Shown here: piece by piece, positions 44,716 to 53,215 of the stretch | Layout of the letters: each line of letters starts with the position of its first letter | Numbering within the stretch: the stretch's first letter is position 1 | Origin: Collinsella sp. AF33-16 | GTDB lineage: Bacteria; Actinomycetota; Coriobacteriia; Coriobacteriales; Coriobacteriaceae | Direction: 5' to 3' | DNA: 64,000 nt | Assembly: GCF_003475325.1 (NCBI RefSeq) | Contig: NZ_QRQC01000012.1 | Location: forward strand, 16,995-80,994 | The notes under the pieces: model-generated | What the model saw: the letters and a program-made list of their open reading frames with translations, nothing else | Told to the model about the DNA's origin: nothing | Databases searched by the model: none | Made by a program: the position numbers and the translations under genes

Positions 44716-46139
44716 GGATCGGGGCGCGAGGTCGCGGGGGCATGCCGCTCTCCTTCGTCATCGCGCGCTACTTCGCCTACGCGTTCGCGGCGGTCGCCAC
44801 GGCGTGGCTTGCCTCGTTCATGGTGCTCTCCGTGGCGATCAATGCGGGCTTTGTCTACGAGGCAAGCTGGGGGCCGGCCAATGCGCGCGATGTCGCGGAG
44901 GGCCTGGCACGCGACAGCGTCTGCGGGCAGCAGGACGTGCCGACGGCCTACCGCTACCTCATCCTGAACAAGGACGGAAACGTGATGATGACAGACCTCG
45001 AGGGTACGCGGCTCGAGGATGCGACGGAAATGGCCAGTACGGCACTCGCCGCGGATCCGGGCACAGTGGAGATCGAGGGCGGGGGCTCGGGCCTCACCTA
45101 CGCTGCGTTCCCGCTCAAGGGCGGCGGGGCCTGCGCACTCGTCAGCGAGTACCTGCCGCAGTGGGTCTCGCGCGATCTCGCCAGCCTGCTTCCCAACCCG
45201 CAGAACCTCATGCTCGTCGGCGCCGCTGTGGGAAGCGCGCTCGCGCTCGCGCTCGTGGCGCGCCGTGCGAGCCGCGTGATCTCGCGCAAGATGGCGCCGC
45301 TCGCGGAGGCGGCGGGGCGCGTCGGCGCGGGGGAGCTCGACTTCGCGGTCGGCAGCACCAACGTGCGTGAGGTGAACGACGTCCTCGCCGCGATGGACGC
45401 CATGCGGGCCTCCCTCGCCGAGTCGCTCGAGGCCCGCTGGGCCGCGGAGCGGGGACAGCGTGAGCAGATGGCGTCGCTCGCCCACGACCTCAAGACGCCG
45501 CTCACCGTGCTGCGCGCCAACGCCGACTTCGTGGCGGAGGAGCTGGAAGACGAGAAAGACGCCGACCTCGCGGCCGCCGCGCGCGACATAGCCGGCGGTG
45601 TCGAAAGGCTCGACGGCTACGTGCGCCTGCTCATCGAGGCCTCGCGCGGGTCCGGCGGGGCGGAGAGGGCCCCCAAGCGGCCGGCCGAGCTCTGCGAACA
45701 GGTCCTCGCCGAGGCTGCCCAGATCGCCCGGGCGCGAGGCGTGACGCTCGACGCGGCCACGGGCCCCGCTGTCGCGGGCGCGCCCGAGGCCCCGCTCGAC
45801 CGAACCGCCCTGGCGCGAGCCGCCGCGAACCTCGTGGCCAACGCCGCCGAGCACGCGCGTTCGCGCGTGGCGGTCTCCTGCGACGTCGCGGGCGGACACC
45901 TCGTCATCGAGGTGGCCGACGACGGACCGGGCTTTTCTCCCGCCGCCCTCGAACGCGGCTGCGAGCGCCTCTTCACAGACGACTCGTCCCGCTCCTCGCG
46001 CGACGGAGGCCGCCACTACGGGCTCGGCCTCCACGTCGCCTCCGAGGCCGCGAGCGCCCACGGGGGCTCCGTCTCGCTCGCCAACAGCCCCTCGGGCGGC
46101 GCGGTGGTCACCATCGCGGTCCCCCTGTGCGGGATCTGA
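44703..46139 (+). CDS. Sensor histidine kinase
   Basis: 478 residues if GTG at 44703 is used; ATG at 44742 gives 465 and begins right at the first helix. Two membrane helices (about 22-44 and 170-190) flank an extracellular sensor domain of about 125 residues with two Cys. HAMP, then HisKA with 'LAHDLKTPLTVLRA' (H box) and HATPase_c with 'NLVANAAEHA', 'DDGPGF' and 'GLGLHVA'. Partner of the preceding regulator. Same GC-rich codon use as the transporter genes. Confidence 0.9.
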   Translation: MAALRIGARGRGGMPLSFVIARYFAYAFAAVATAWLASFMVLSVAINAGFVYEASWGPANARDVAEGLARDSVCGQQDVPTAYRYLILNKDGNVMMTDLEGTRLEDATEMASTALAADPGTVEIEGGGSGLTYAAFPLKGGGACALVSEYLPQWVSRDLASLLPNPQNLMLVGAAVGSALALALVARRASRVISRKMAPLAEAAGRVGAGELDFAVGSTNVREVNDVLAAMDAMRASLAESLEARWAAERGQREQMASLAHDLKTPLTVLRANADFVAEELEDEKDADLAAAARDIAGGVERLDGYVRLLIEASRGSGGAERAPKRPAELCEQVLAEAAQIARARGVTLDAATGPAVAGAPEAPLDRTALARAAANLVANAAEHARSRVAVSCDVAGGHLVIEVADDGPGFSPAALERGCERLFTDDSSRSSRDGGRHYGLGLHVASEAASAHGGSVSLANSPSGGAVVTIAVPLCGI

Positions 46140-46745
46140 CGACTTCCTCGATGTCTACCTCGACTGCGATATGTCGCTCGTCGAGGCCGCGACGAGATGG
46201 TGTTGCGTCTGCCCCGCTTGGTGCTTCTAGCTCAAATTTGATCTGATGTAAGGCTCGTGCAATCCTGCATGGGCCGTTCTTTTGGCAATTGCTCGACCGA
46301 TTCGTGGCTTGAAACACAAATTATCGAGTTAAGGAGACATGGGGTCACACAGCGGCTCTCAGAGCGCCCGCCGCACTCCCCCGCCATTACCCTGCGGCGT
46401 CCTCGTATAGAGCCCATCCTGCTTGGCGTTTCGTTGCAACAGCCCACTTGTCCACCGATCAAGCGAACTGCTGGAATAAATACAGCGACACGCTTGTCCG
46501 TTTCAGTCGCTATATCTGTGTTAATCGCCGCGATAAATACAGCCCGTACTCGGCTGCATACCAGCTACGCGTATGTAGATTCATATCGCGTTAATAAATC
46601 GGCTCAAGCGTGTGCAAAACGCGCAAGTAGCCGCAAAAGGCGATTATCGCGCAGGTAGATTTTTGGCACCCTGTTGCTTACTGAAAAATAAGCAATTGCT
46701 TAAAACGAAAAAGGTCAGGTACTAGGTGCCTGACCTGCAAACTTC
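46140..46745. other. 600-bp stretch without a convincing gene
   Basis: Starts GC-rich (46140-46200 reads as a possible coding remnant in one frame, 'DFLDVYLDCDMSLVEA') and drops in GC further right. 'ATAAATACAGC' occurs at 46476-46486 and 46533-46543, 57 bp apart. A short frame with a strong ribosome site ('AAGGAG' then ATG at 46339) would encode only 23 residues. No transposase, tRNA or integrase trace is visible. Confidence 0.6.
46706..46738 (-). terminator. Terminator after tRNA-Pro
   Basis: 'AGGTCAGG' (46712-46719) with 'CCTGACCT' (46729-46736); on the minus strand a TTTTT run follows. It lies 8 bp beyond the CCA end of the tRNA. Confidence 0.85.
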
Positions 46746-46822
<77 letters not shown>

Positions 46823-46902
46823 AAGCTTTTGTTTGTTGCTCTGCTCTCGCTCGCAACAGGGAGTATATTAACCCGAAACTTTAGACTTGTGCAAGAACTT
46901 TT

Positions 46903-48114
46903 TTATAAATTTTGAAGCAAGTCCAAAATTGTATCTGCGAGCTGGGGTTTTGTTAGCACGGGAAGTTCTTGCGTAACCGCTTTGCTCACGATCCAGGCCT
47001 TGTTGGTATCGGTTCCAAAGCCCGAATCGGCGCGCGAGACATCGTTGGCGATAATTACATCGCAGCCCTTGCGGGTCAATTTGCGCTCGGCGTACTCGAC
47101 AACGTTATCGGTCTCGGCCGCAAATCCGATCACGCATCGATCGCCCTTTTGGCGCGAGAGCTCGGCCAAGATATCGACCGTCTCGACGAGCTCGATGCGA
47201 TCCAAGCGTTCGTTAGACTTTTTGAGCTTATGGTCCGCAGGGGTGGCGGGGGTATAGTCGGCGACGGCGGCCGCACAAATTGCCACATCGGCCGTCTGAA
47301 AGGCGCTGAGCGCTGCCTTCAGCATTTCAGCGGCGGTCTGCACGCGCACGCACTCCACGCCGTGGGGAACGTCGAGCGATGTCGGTCCCAGCACGAGCGT
47401 GACGGCGGCACCGCGACGTGCGGCCTCCCCCGCCAGGGCGATACCCATCTTGCCCGAAGAACGGTTGCCAATGAAGCGCACGGGGTCAATCGGCTCATGC
47501 GTGGGGCCGGCGGTAATGACGATGCGCTTGCCCGCCAGGTCTTGTTGCACGGGATTGAGCACCTCGCAGACGGCCTCGACGATGTCCTCGGGTTCGCTCA
47601 TGCGCCCCGTGTCCACGTCGCCGCAGGCAAGGTAGCCACTGCCGGGTCCCACCACGTGGACGCCGCGCTCGCACAGCGTGGCCATATTGGCCTGCGTGGC
47701 CGACGCCTTCCACATGCCATTGTTCATGGCCGGCGCGATAACGACGGGCCGCGGTGTCGCAAGCAACGTTGTGGAGATGAGGTCATCGGCGATGCCGTTG
47801 GCCATCTTGGCGATGATATTGGCCGTCGCGGGCGCCACGACCACCAAGTCGGGCTCCTGCGCCAGCGAGATATGGTGGATGGGGTCAGACGGGTCGTCGA
47901 ATAGCCCAACCGCGACCGGCTCATTGGTGAGCGCGCGGAAGGTGAGCGGCCCCACAAACTCAGTGGCATGCTCGCTCATGACGACCTTGACGTGCGCGCC
48001 GCGCTTTTGGAGCAGGCGCACGATATTGCACGACTTATAGGCGGCGATCCCGCCGGTAATGCCCAGCAGGATCGTTTTTCCCTCAAGTTGCATTGAATTG
48101 TTGGGTGCCGCCAT
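46903..48114 (-). CDS. coaBC: Bifunctional phosphopantothenoylcysteine decarboxylase/synthetase
   Basis: 403 residues. CoaC flavoprotein half with 'LGITGGIAAYKS', 'NNGMWK' in place of the usual NXXMW and catalytic Cys region 'SGYLACGDVDTGRM'; then CoaB half with 'TAGPTHEPIDPVRFIGNRSSGKMG' sections. Makes 4'-phosphopantetheine from phosphopantothenate and Cys on the way to coenzyme A. The start at 48114 overlaps no gene, but lies 3 bp after the stop of the zinc-ribbon gene. A second in-frame ATG at 48093 begins at the conserved part and is also possible. Confidence 0.93.
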   Translation of the reverse strand: MAAPNNSMQLEGKTILLGITGGIAAYKSCNIVRLLQKRGAHVKVVMSEHATEFVGPLTFRALTNEPVAVGLFDDPSDPIHHISLAQEPDLVVVAPATANIIAKMANGIADDLISTTLLATPRPVVIAPAMNNGMWKASATQANMATLCERGVHVVGPGSGYLACGDVDTGRMSEPEDIVEAVCEVLNPVQQDLAGKRIVITAGPTHEPIDPVRFIGNRSSGKMGIALAGEAARRGAAVTLVLGPTSLDVPHGVECVRVQTAAEMLKAALSAFQTADVAICAAAVADYTPATPADHKLKKSNERLDRIELVETVDILAELSRQKGDRCVIGFAAETDNVVEYAERKLTRKGCDVIIANDVSRADSGFGTDTNKAWIVSKAVTQELPVLTKPQLADTILDLLQNL

Positions 48115-48117
48115 CGT

Positions 48118-48837
48118 TTAAGCTTCCTTGCTCGGGAGCACCAGCAGGCGGTGGCAGTACGGGCAGTGCGTAATCTCGCTACCGTCGTGGTTGAGGTCGC
48201 TCATGGACGATGCCTGCAGCGCGGTGTGGCAGACCGTGGGGATGTTGCCCTTGATGGTCTCGACGGCCAGGCCGCGGAACTGCTTGAGCAGACGTTCGTA
48301 ATCGGTGAGCACGTCGGTCGGCAGCGTGGCGGCAAGCGCGGTGCGCTCCTTGGTGGCGGCATCGATCTGAGCCTGCAGATTGGCAGCCTTGGCGCGGGCA
48401 GCCTTGGTATCGGCCTTCACGCCCTCCTCGAACTTGGCGATGATGGCCTGCGCGCGAGCCTCTCGGTCAAGCGCTTCCTTATGGGCGACGACGACGTCCT
48501 TGCGGGTGTGCTCGATCTTGTCCAAGCGCTTGGCCAGGGTGGCGAGCTCGTTCTCCAGGTCCTGAACCTCGCGGTAGTCGGAGCCGTCCACGTGGCGCTT
48601 CTTGGCGGCCTCGATGGCGTTGTTGGTCTGAATCTCGGTGGTGTTGAGATCGTCGAGCTCAATATCCAGATCCTTGCGCTGGGCGTAGAGCTTGGTCATC
48701 TCGGACTTGAGCTTCACATAGGTCTTGCGCTTGGAAGCGAGCTCCTTGAGCTCCGGCATATTGGCAAGTTCGCTCTTGTTGCGGGCGAGCTCCAAATCGA
48801 TCTGTTGCAGCTTGAGTAGCGTAGCGCCGGCGCTCAT
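48118..48837 (-). CDS. Coiled-coil zinc-ribbon protein (DUF164/CdsZ family)
   Basis: 239 residues. A long antiparallel coiled coil (about 10-175) and a C-terminal C4-type zinc ribbon. The second knuckle, 'HCPYCHRLLV', is normal, but the first is reduced to 'TVCHTAL' without the second Cys of a CXXC. Proteins of this type occur across bacteria next to Nif3, as here, and the role is unclear. ATG at 48837 has 'AAGGAGAG' upstream and overlaps the nif3 stop by 4 bp. Confidence 0.82.
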   Translation of the reverse strand: MSAGATLLKLQQIDLELARNKSELANMPELKELASKRKTYVKLKSEMTKLYAQRKDLDIELDDLNTTEIQTNNAIEAAKKRHVDGSDYREVQDLENELATLAKRLDKIEHTRKDVVVAHKEALDREARAQAIIAKFEEGVKADTKAARAKAANLQAQIDAATKERTALAATLPTDVLTDYERLLKQFRGLAVETIKGNIPTVCHTALQASSMSDLNHDGSEITHCPYCHRLLVLPSKEA

Positions 48838-49643
48838 AAGTTCTCTCCTTTTGTCACAGTCCACCATTGGCAAGGGTTCAGTATTTTAATCGCATGACGG
48901 GGGTCGACCCCGGCGTCAACTGCAGAGTTCATCAATATATCAACGAACGGCTCTTCGGAGCGGTCGTGGCCGAGCAAGATCACCGGCAGCCCGCGCAAGG
49001 CAAGGTCTTGCGCCACGTGGTAGCCCGCCTCGCCGGTTACGATGACATCTGCGCCCGCGGCGATGGCGAGCTCTCCAAAGTCTCCCAGGGAGCCGCCCAA
49101 AATAGCGACGGTACGGCATGCGTGCTCGGCTTCGCCCCACACACGCGGGTCGCTGCCGAAGGCCGTAGCAGCACGGGCGGCAAGATCGCGCAGCGTGCAC
49201 GGGTCGTTGAGCGTCGCAAGCGCGCCCAGGCCGGTGGCCTCGGGGTCGTCCACGTGCTCCAGCGAGCTCATGGGCTCAGCGCCCAACAACTCACTCAGGC
49301 GAACGCGCGCTTCGTGCGATCGGTCCAGGTTGGTGTGAAGCGAGATGATGCTCACGCCGCAACGAGCTGCCTCGTACAACGCAGCGCTGCATTGGGGACG
49401 CGATACATCCGCCGGGCAAAACGCCTCGGGAGCCTTGATATAGATGGGATGATGCGTCAGCAGCACGTTGGCGCCGGCCTCGAGAGCGCGGTGCACGTTA
49501 TCCTCGGTCGCGTCGAGTGCGCAGGCAACACTGGTGATCTCGGCAGCGGGATCTCCCACAGATAGCCCTACATGATCCCAGCCTTCGGCGTCCGCTTTGG
49601 GGTAGCGCGCCAGCAGCGCACGTTCAAGCTCGGATAGGATCAT
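48834..49643 (-). CDS. Nif3-like dinuclear metal centre protein
   Basis: 269 residues, typical GTP-cyclohydrolase-I-type-2/Nif3 family. Metal ligands in 'LLTHHPIYIK' and 'SLHTNLD', with the C-terminal 'GEAGYHVAQD' supplying the rest. Family members form hexamers with a two-metal site of debated function (for example, some accept nucleotide or lipoate-related substrates). Gene overlaps its neighbours by 4 bp on both sides. Often adjacent to a zinc-ribbon gene, as seen. Confidence 0.9.
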   Translation of the reverse strand: MILSELERALLARYPKADAEGWDHVGLSVGDPAAEITSVACALDATEDNVHRALEAGANVLLTHHPIYIKAPEAFCPADVSRPQCSAALYEAARCGVSIISLHTNLDRSHEARVRLSELLGAEPMSSLEHVDDPEATGLGALATLNDPCTLRDLAARAATAFGSDPRVWGEAEHACRTVAILGGSLGDFGELAIAAGADVIVTGEAGYHVAQDLALRGLPVILLGHDRSEEPFVDILMNSAVDAGVDPRHAIKILNPCQWWTVTKGENL

Positions 49644-50818
49644 GCGGCACCTACGATCGAGAGCAGCGTCTGGGCGAACTCATCCAGGTCGACAGGATTC
49701 ACGCGGTCATCAAACGAGATGCGCAGTGCGCCCAGCGCCTGCTCGCGACCGATGCCCATGGCGCTGAGCACGTGGCTCGGGTCCATGTTGCCGCTCGAGC
49801 AAGCTGATCCGGCCGAAACCTCAAAGCCGGCGGCGTCGAGCTTAATGATGAGCTCCTCGGAGTCCATGCCTTCGACGTAGATTGAAACCATACCCGGCAG
49901 ACGATCGGCCTGCGCGTAGTCGCCCATCGTGGCGTGAATGCGCGGGTGGGCCGTAAGCGTGGCGTAGAGCTTGTCGGATAAGGCCTGCAGCGTTGAGCGC
50001 TCCTGGGCAACATTCGGCAACAGCGCGGAAGCGGCAGCGGCAAAAGCCAGCTGCGTGCGCAGGTCCTGCGTGCCGGCGCGACGACCGGCTTCCTGCCCGC
50101 CGCCAAAGATGCGGGGGCGCAACGGCGTGCGGGTCTTAACGTAGAGCGCGCCGGATGCCACGGGGCCGCCAATCTTGTGCGCGGCAACGGTCATGGCGTC
50201 AACGCCCAACTCGTGCACATCGAGCGGAATATGCAGATACCCCTGTATGGCATCGGTGTGGAACAGGGCACCCGTGGCGTGCGCGGCGGCGGCAAGCTCG
50301 CGGATGGGTTGCACCACACCGGTCTCGTTGTTGGCGACCATAATGCTCACGAGCGCTACGTCGTCGCCCAACAAGTCGCTCAGCGCAGCGGGCTCTATGT
50401 AGCCCGCGCGGCAGGGCTGCACCAGGTCGACGGTAAAGCCGGCAGCACGCAGCAGCGGCAGATTGTCCAGAATCGAATCGTGCTCGATGGCCGAAACGAT
50501 GACACGATCGCGCTTGCGGTCGCGCTGCCGAGCGCCCTCGGCAAGACCGAGGAGCGCCAGCTGGTTGGCCTCGGTGCCGCCGTTGGCCAGTACAATCTCG
50601 GACGGGCGGACGCGTGCGCCAAAGCTGCGGGCGATCTCGCGACGTGCGGCCTCCAGACGCGCAGCGGCCTTGCGGCCAAGCGAATGCAGCGAGTTGGGGT
50701 TGACGCCGGCAAGCTCGCTGTCGTCGTACTCGCGCTGCGCAAGGAGCGCCTCGGCGCGCATGGGCGTCGAGGCGGCATAGTCAAGATTCACGGGTATGCG
50801 GTTTTGACCTGCGGTCAT
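49640..50818 (-). CDS. Cysteine desulfurase (NifS/IscS type)
   Basis: 392 residues. PLP enzyme that takes sulfur from cysteine for Fe-S clusters, tRNA thiolation or cofactors. 'LDYAASTP' N-terminal, PLP Lys in 'VAAHKIGGP', catalytic Cys in 'SAGSACSSG'. No scaffold gene (iscU or sufU) is adjacent, so it may serve tRNA thiolation (as NifS-like genes beside mnmA do), but mnmA is not seen either. Three methylthiotransferases in this window are possible consumers of Fe-S clusters. Confidence 0.92.
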   Translation of the reverse strand: MTAGQNRIPVNLDYAASTPMRAEALLAQREYDDSELAGVNPNSLHSLGRKAAARLEAARREIARSFGARVRPSEIVLANGGTEANQLALLGLAEGARQRDRKRDRVIVSAIEHDSILDNLPLLRAAGFTVDLVQPCRAGYIEPAALSDLLGDDVALVSIMVANNETGVVQPIRELAAAAHATGALFHTDAIQGYLHIPLDVHELGVDAMTVAAHKIGGPVASGALYVKTRTPLRPRIFGGGQEAGRRAGTQDLRTQLAFAAAASALLPNVAQERSTLQALSDKLYATLTAHPRIHATMGDYAQADRLPGMVSIYVEGMDSEELIIKLDAAGFEVSAGSACSSGNMDPSHVLSAMGIGREQALGALRISFDDRVNPVDLDEFAQTLLSIVGAA

Positions 50819-50824
50819 AAGGGT

Positions 50825-51496
50825 TTATGCCTCCTGTGCGGCCTCGTTGCCCAGCTTCTGCAGCAGCGCAACCTCGGCAGCGGGATCTTCGGACTTAAAT
50901 ACGGCAGAACCGGCCACGAGCACGTTGGCGCCGGCCTTGACGACCTCGACAATGTTCTTGGAAGAAATGCCACCGTCGACCTCGATGAGAGGCGAAACGC
51001 CGTGACGCTCGCACATGGCCCTGAGCTCGTGGAGCTTAGCGATGGTGCCCGGGATAAAGCTCTGACCGCCAAAGCCCGGGTTCACGCTCATGAGCAGCAC
51101 CATATCGACGACGTCGATGATGCTCTCGAGCACGCACACGGGGGTGGCGGGGTTGAGCACCACGCCGGCCTTAACGCCGCGCTGCTGCAGATGGGTGAGC
51201 GTGCGGTGCAGGTGCGTGGAGGCCTCGTAGTGTACGGTGATCATATCGGCGCCGGCGTCTGCGTACCAATCGACCGTCTCGTCGGGGTTCGACACCATGA
51301 GGTGCGCGTCGACCGGTACATTGGTGGAGCGCTTGACGGCCTTGAGGATGTCAACGCCAAAGGTGAGGTTGCCGGTAAAGTGGCCGTCCATGACGTCGAA
51401 GTGCACGTAGTCGGCGCCGGCGATCTTGTCGAGTTCGCCCTTGAGGTTGGCCATGTCGGCCGAGAGGACGGACGGAGCGATTTTAATGGAACCCAT
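50825..51496 (-). CDS. rpe: Ribulose-phosphate 3-epimerase
   Basis: 223 residues. TIM-barrel enzyme of the pentose phosphate pathway interconverting ribulose-5-P and xylulose-5-P. 'IAPSVLSADMANL', 'VHFDVMDGHFTGNLTFG', 'VNPGFGGQSF' and 'EVDGGIS' are all present, with metal ligands intact. ATG with 'AGAAAGG' upstream. Between gpsA and the cysteine desulfurase gene. Confidence 0.97.
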   Translation of the reverse strand: MGSIKIAPSVLSADMANLKGELDKIAGADYVHFDVMDGHFTGNLTFGVDILKAVKRSTNVPVDAHLMVSNPDETVDWYADAGADMITVHYEASTHLHRTLTHLQQRGVKAGVVLNPATPVCVLESIIDVVDMVLLMSVNPGFGGQSFIPGTIAKLHELRAMCERHGVSPLIEVDGGISSKNIVEVVKAGANVLVAGSAVFKSEDPAAEVALLQKLGNEAAQEA

Positions 51497-51514
51497 GGTA
51501 GTAGCCTTTCTGCG

Positions 51515-52522
51515 CTAGTCGGTGAGTCCGTAGAACTCTTGAGAGGGGACGCGCTCGGTAAGAATCTCGAGCGCCCTATCCAAGGTGACACCGTTGTAGA
51601 GCGTTTGCTCCACGGCAAAGGTGAGCGGAATGTCTACGCCCAGTGAACGGGCAAGTTCGCTGACGCTGCGGGCCGCGACGGCGCCCTCAACCACCATATG
51701 CGTGCGCTCCTGATACTCGTCGAGCGACACACCGTGGGCAAACTCGTAGCCAAAGGTGCGGTTGCGCGAATGCTCCGAGGTGCAGGTGGCAATGAGGTCG
51801 CCCATGCCGGCAAGTCCCATGCAGGTCATAGCTTGACCGCCGCGGGCGTGCACCAGACGGCTGATCTCGGCCAGGCCGCGCGTCATGATGAGGGCAAGCG
51901 TATTGTCGCCCGCGCCCGAGCCGGCGGAGATGCCGCACACGATGGCGATGACATTTTTCATGGCGCCGCAGACCTCGACACCCGTCATGTCCTGCGACAG
52001 GTAGATGCGGAAGGCAGTTGACAGGAGCAGCTCCTTAAACGTCTCCCCTACCTGCGTATCTTTGCTGGCGATGACGGCGGCAGAAAGCCCGCCGCGGCAG
52101 ATCTCCTCGGCATGGTTGGGGCCCGAGAGCGCCGCGACACGCGACTCGTTGCCGATCTCACTGGCGATGACCTCGCTCATGAGCAGGCCGGATTCGGGCT
52201 CAATACCCTTGGTGAGGCAGAGTGCCGGGGTGTCGGCGGCGATGAAGGGTGCTGCCTGATGGCATACGCTGCGCAGGTGCGTGGAGGGCACGGCAAAGAT
52301 GATGGCCTCGGCGCCGTCAAGCGCCTGCGACAGGTCCGTGGCGGCGACAACGTTGTCGGGCAGCTCGTAGTCCACCAGATACCGGGGATTGCGATGCTCG
52401 GCATTGATGCCGGCGGCCGTCTGCTCACTATGGGCCCACATGGTCACGCGCTCGGCTCGCGCGGCGGCAAGGCCGGCGACGGCAGTTCCCCAGGAGCCAG
52501 AGCCAATCAGCGCAACATTCAT
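51515..52522 (-). CDS. gpsA: Glycerol-3-phosphate dehydrogenase [NAD(P)+]
   Basis: 335 residues. Makes sn-glycerol-3-phosphate from DHAP for phospholipids. Rossmann motif 'ALIGSGSWGTAVA', 'SGPNHAEE', catalytic Lys in 'AMKNVIAI', and 'NTLALIMTRGLAEI'. It follows plsY by 9 bp, so glycerol-3-phosphate supply and its first acylation are in one operon with plsC further upstream. Confidence 0.96.
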   Translation of the reverse strand: MNVALIGSGSWGTAVAGLAAARAERVTMWAHSEQTAAGINAEHRNPRYLVDYELPDNVVAATDLSQALDGAEAIIFAVPSTHLRSVCHQAAPFIAADTPALCLTKGIEPESGLLMSEVIASEIGNESRVAALSGPNHAEEICRGGLSAAVIASKDTQVGETFKELLLSTAFRIYLSQDMTGVEVCGAMKNVIAIVCGISAGSGAGDNTLALIMTRGLAEISRLVHARGGQAMTCMGLAGMGDLIATCTSEHSRNRTFGYEFAHGVSLDEYQERTHMVVEGAVAARSVSELARSLGVDIPLTFAVEQTLYNGVTLDRALEILTERVPSQEFYGLTD

Positions 52523-52531
52523 GACTCTCTC

Positions 52532-53215
52532 CTACTTATCGTCGGGCTCGGTGACGCGCTTGGTAAACGAGAGCTTGGACTCCTTACCCGTCATGAGCTT
52601 TTTGATGTTCGCGCGATGGGCCCACACTACGGTGATGCCGATCATCGCCATGCAAAACTTGAGACCTAGGCTGCTGTACGGAAAGACCGTACAAGCGGCG
52701 ATGGGAAGACCGACGGCGGCGGCAAGCGAGCCCACCGACACGTACTTGGTAATGGCGACGGCTACGATAAACATGCCCAGCAGCGACAGGCCAATGGGCC
52801 AGTACCAGGCAAGGATAACGCCCAGACCGACCGCGATGCCCTTGCCGCCGTGGAAGTTGAGGTACGGCGAGAAGATGTGGCCCCATACGGCCGCCAGGCA
52901 GATGACGCCGAGCATCCAATCGCCGGGGGCTCCAGGCGCCATGATGTTCGGCGGAAAACCATAGCCCAGATCGGCGATGAGCGGGCGGGCGATGAGGACA
53001 CAGATGGCGCCCTTCAGGCAGTCGAGCAGCAGCGTGAGTGCCGCGACCTTGGGGCCGGCCACGCGCAGCGCATTGGTGGTGCCGATGTTGCCGGAGCCCG
53101 CCTTGCGAATGTCGGTGTGATTAAACACGCGGCCCAGGATCAGGCCAAACGGAATCGCTCCGATAAAGAACGAGACCACGGCGCAGATGGCGGTCAGCAG
53201 AATCGGATTAAGCAT
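52532..53215 (-). CDS. plsY: Acyl-phosphate:glycerol-3-phosphate acyltransferase PlsY
   Basis: 227 residues, five membrane helices. Uses acyl phosphate to make lysophosphatidic acid. Signatures 'AGSGNIGTTNALRV', 'HIFSPYLNFHGGKGIAVG' and 'AHRANIKKL'. ATG at 53215 overlaps the der stop by 8 bp, with 'AAGGAG' 7 nt upstream. Partner PlsX is not in the window. An insert of about 15 residues in the second loop is longer than in Bacillus. Confidence 0.94.
   Translation of the reverse strand: MLNPILLTAICAVVSFFIGAIPFGLILGRVFNHTDIRKAGSGNIGTTNALRVAGPKVAALTLLLDCLKGAICVLIARPLIADLGYGFPPNIMAPGAPGDWMLGVICLAAVWGHIFSPYLNFHGGKGIAVGLGVILAWYWPIGLSLLGMFIVAVAITKYVSVGSLAAAVGLPIAACTVFPYSSLGLKFCMAMIGITVVWAHRANIKKLMTGKESKLSFTKRVTEPDDK

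Noticed and set aside
46339..46410. 23-residue peptide frame with a strong ribosome site
   Set aside because: Too short to support without conservation, and it does not look like a lantibiotic precursor despite the nearby immunity-type operon.
46257..46658. 133-codon frame in the gene-poor stretch before tRNA-Pro
   Set aside because: Start lacks a ribosome site, composition is irregular and no domain is seen; kept as non-coding.
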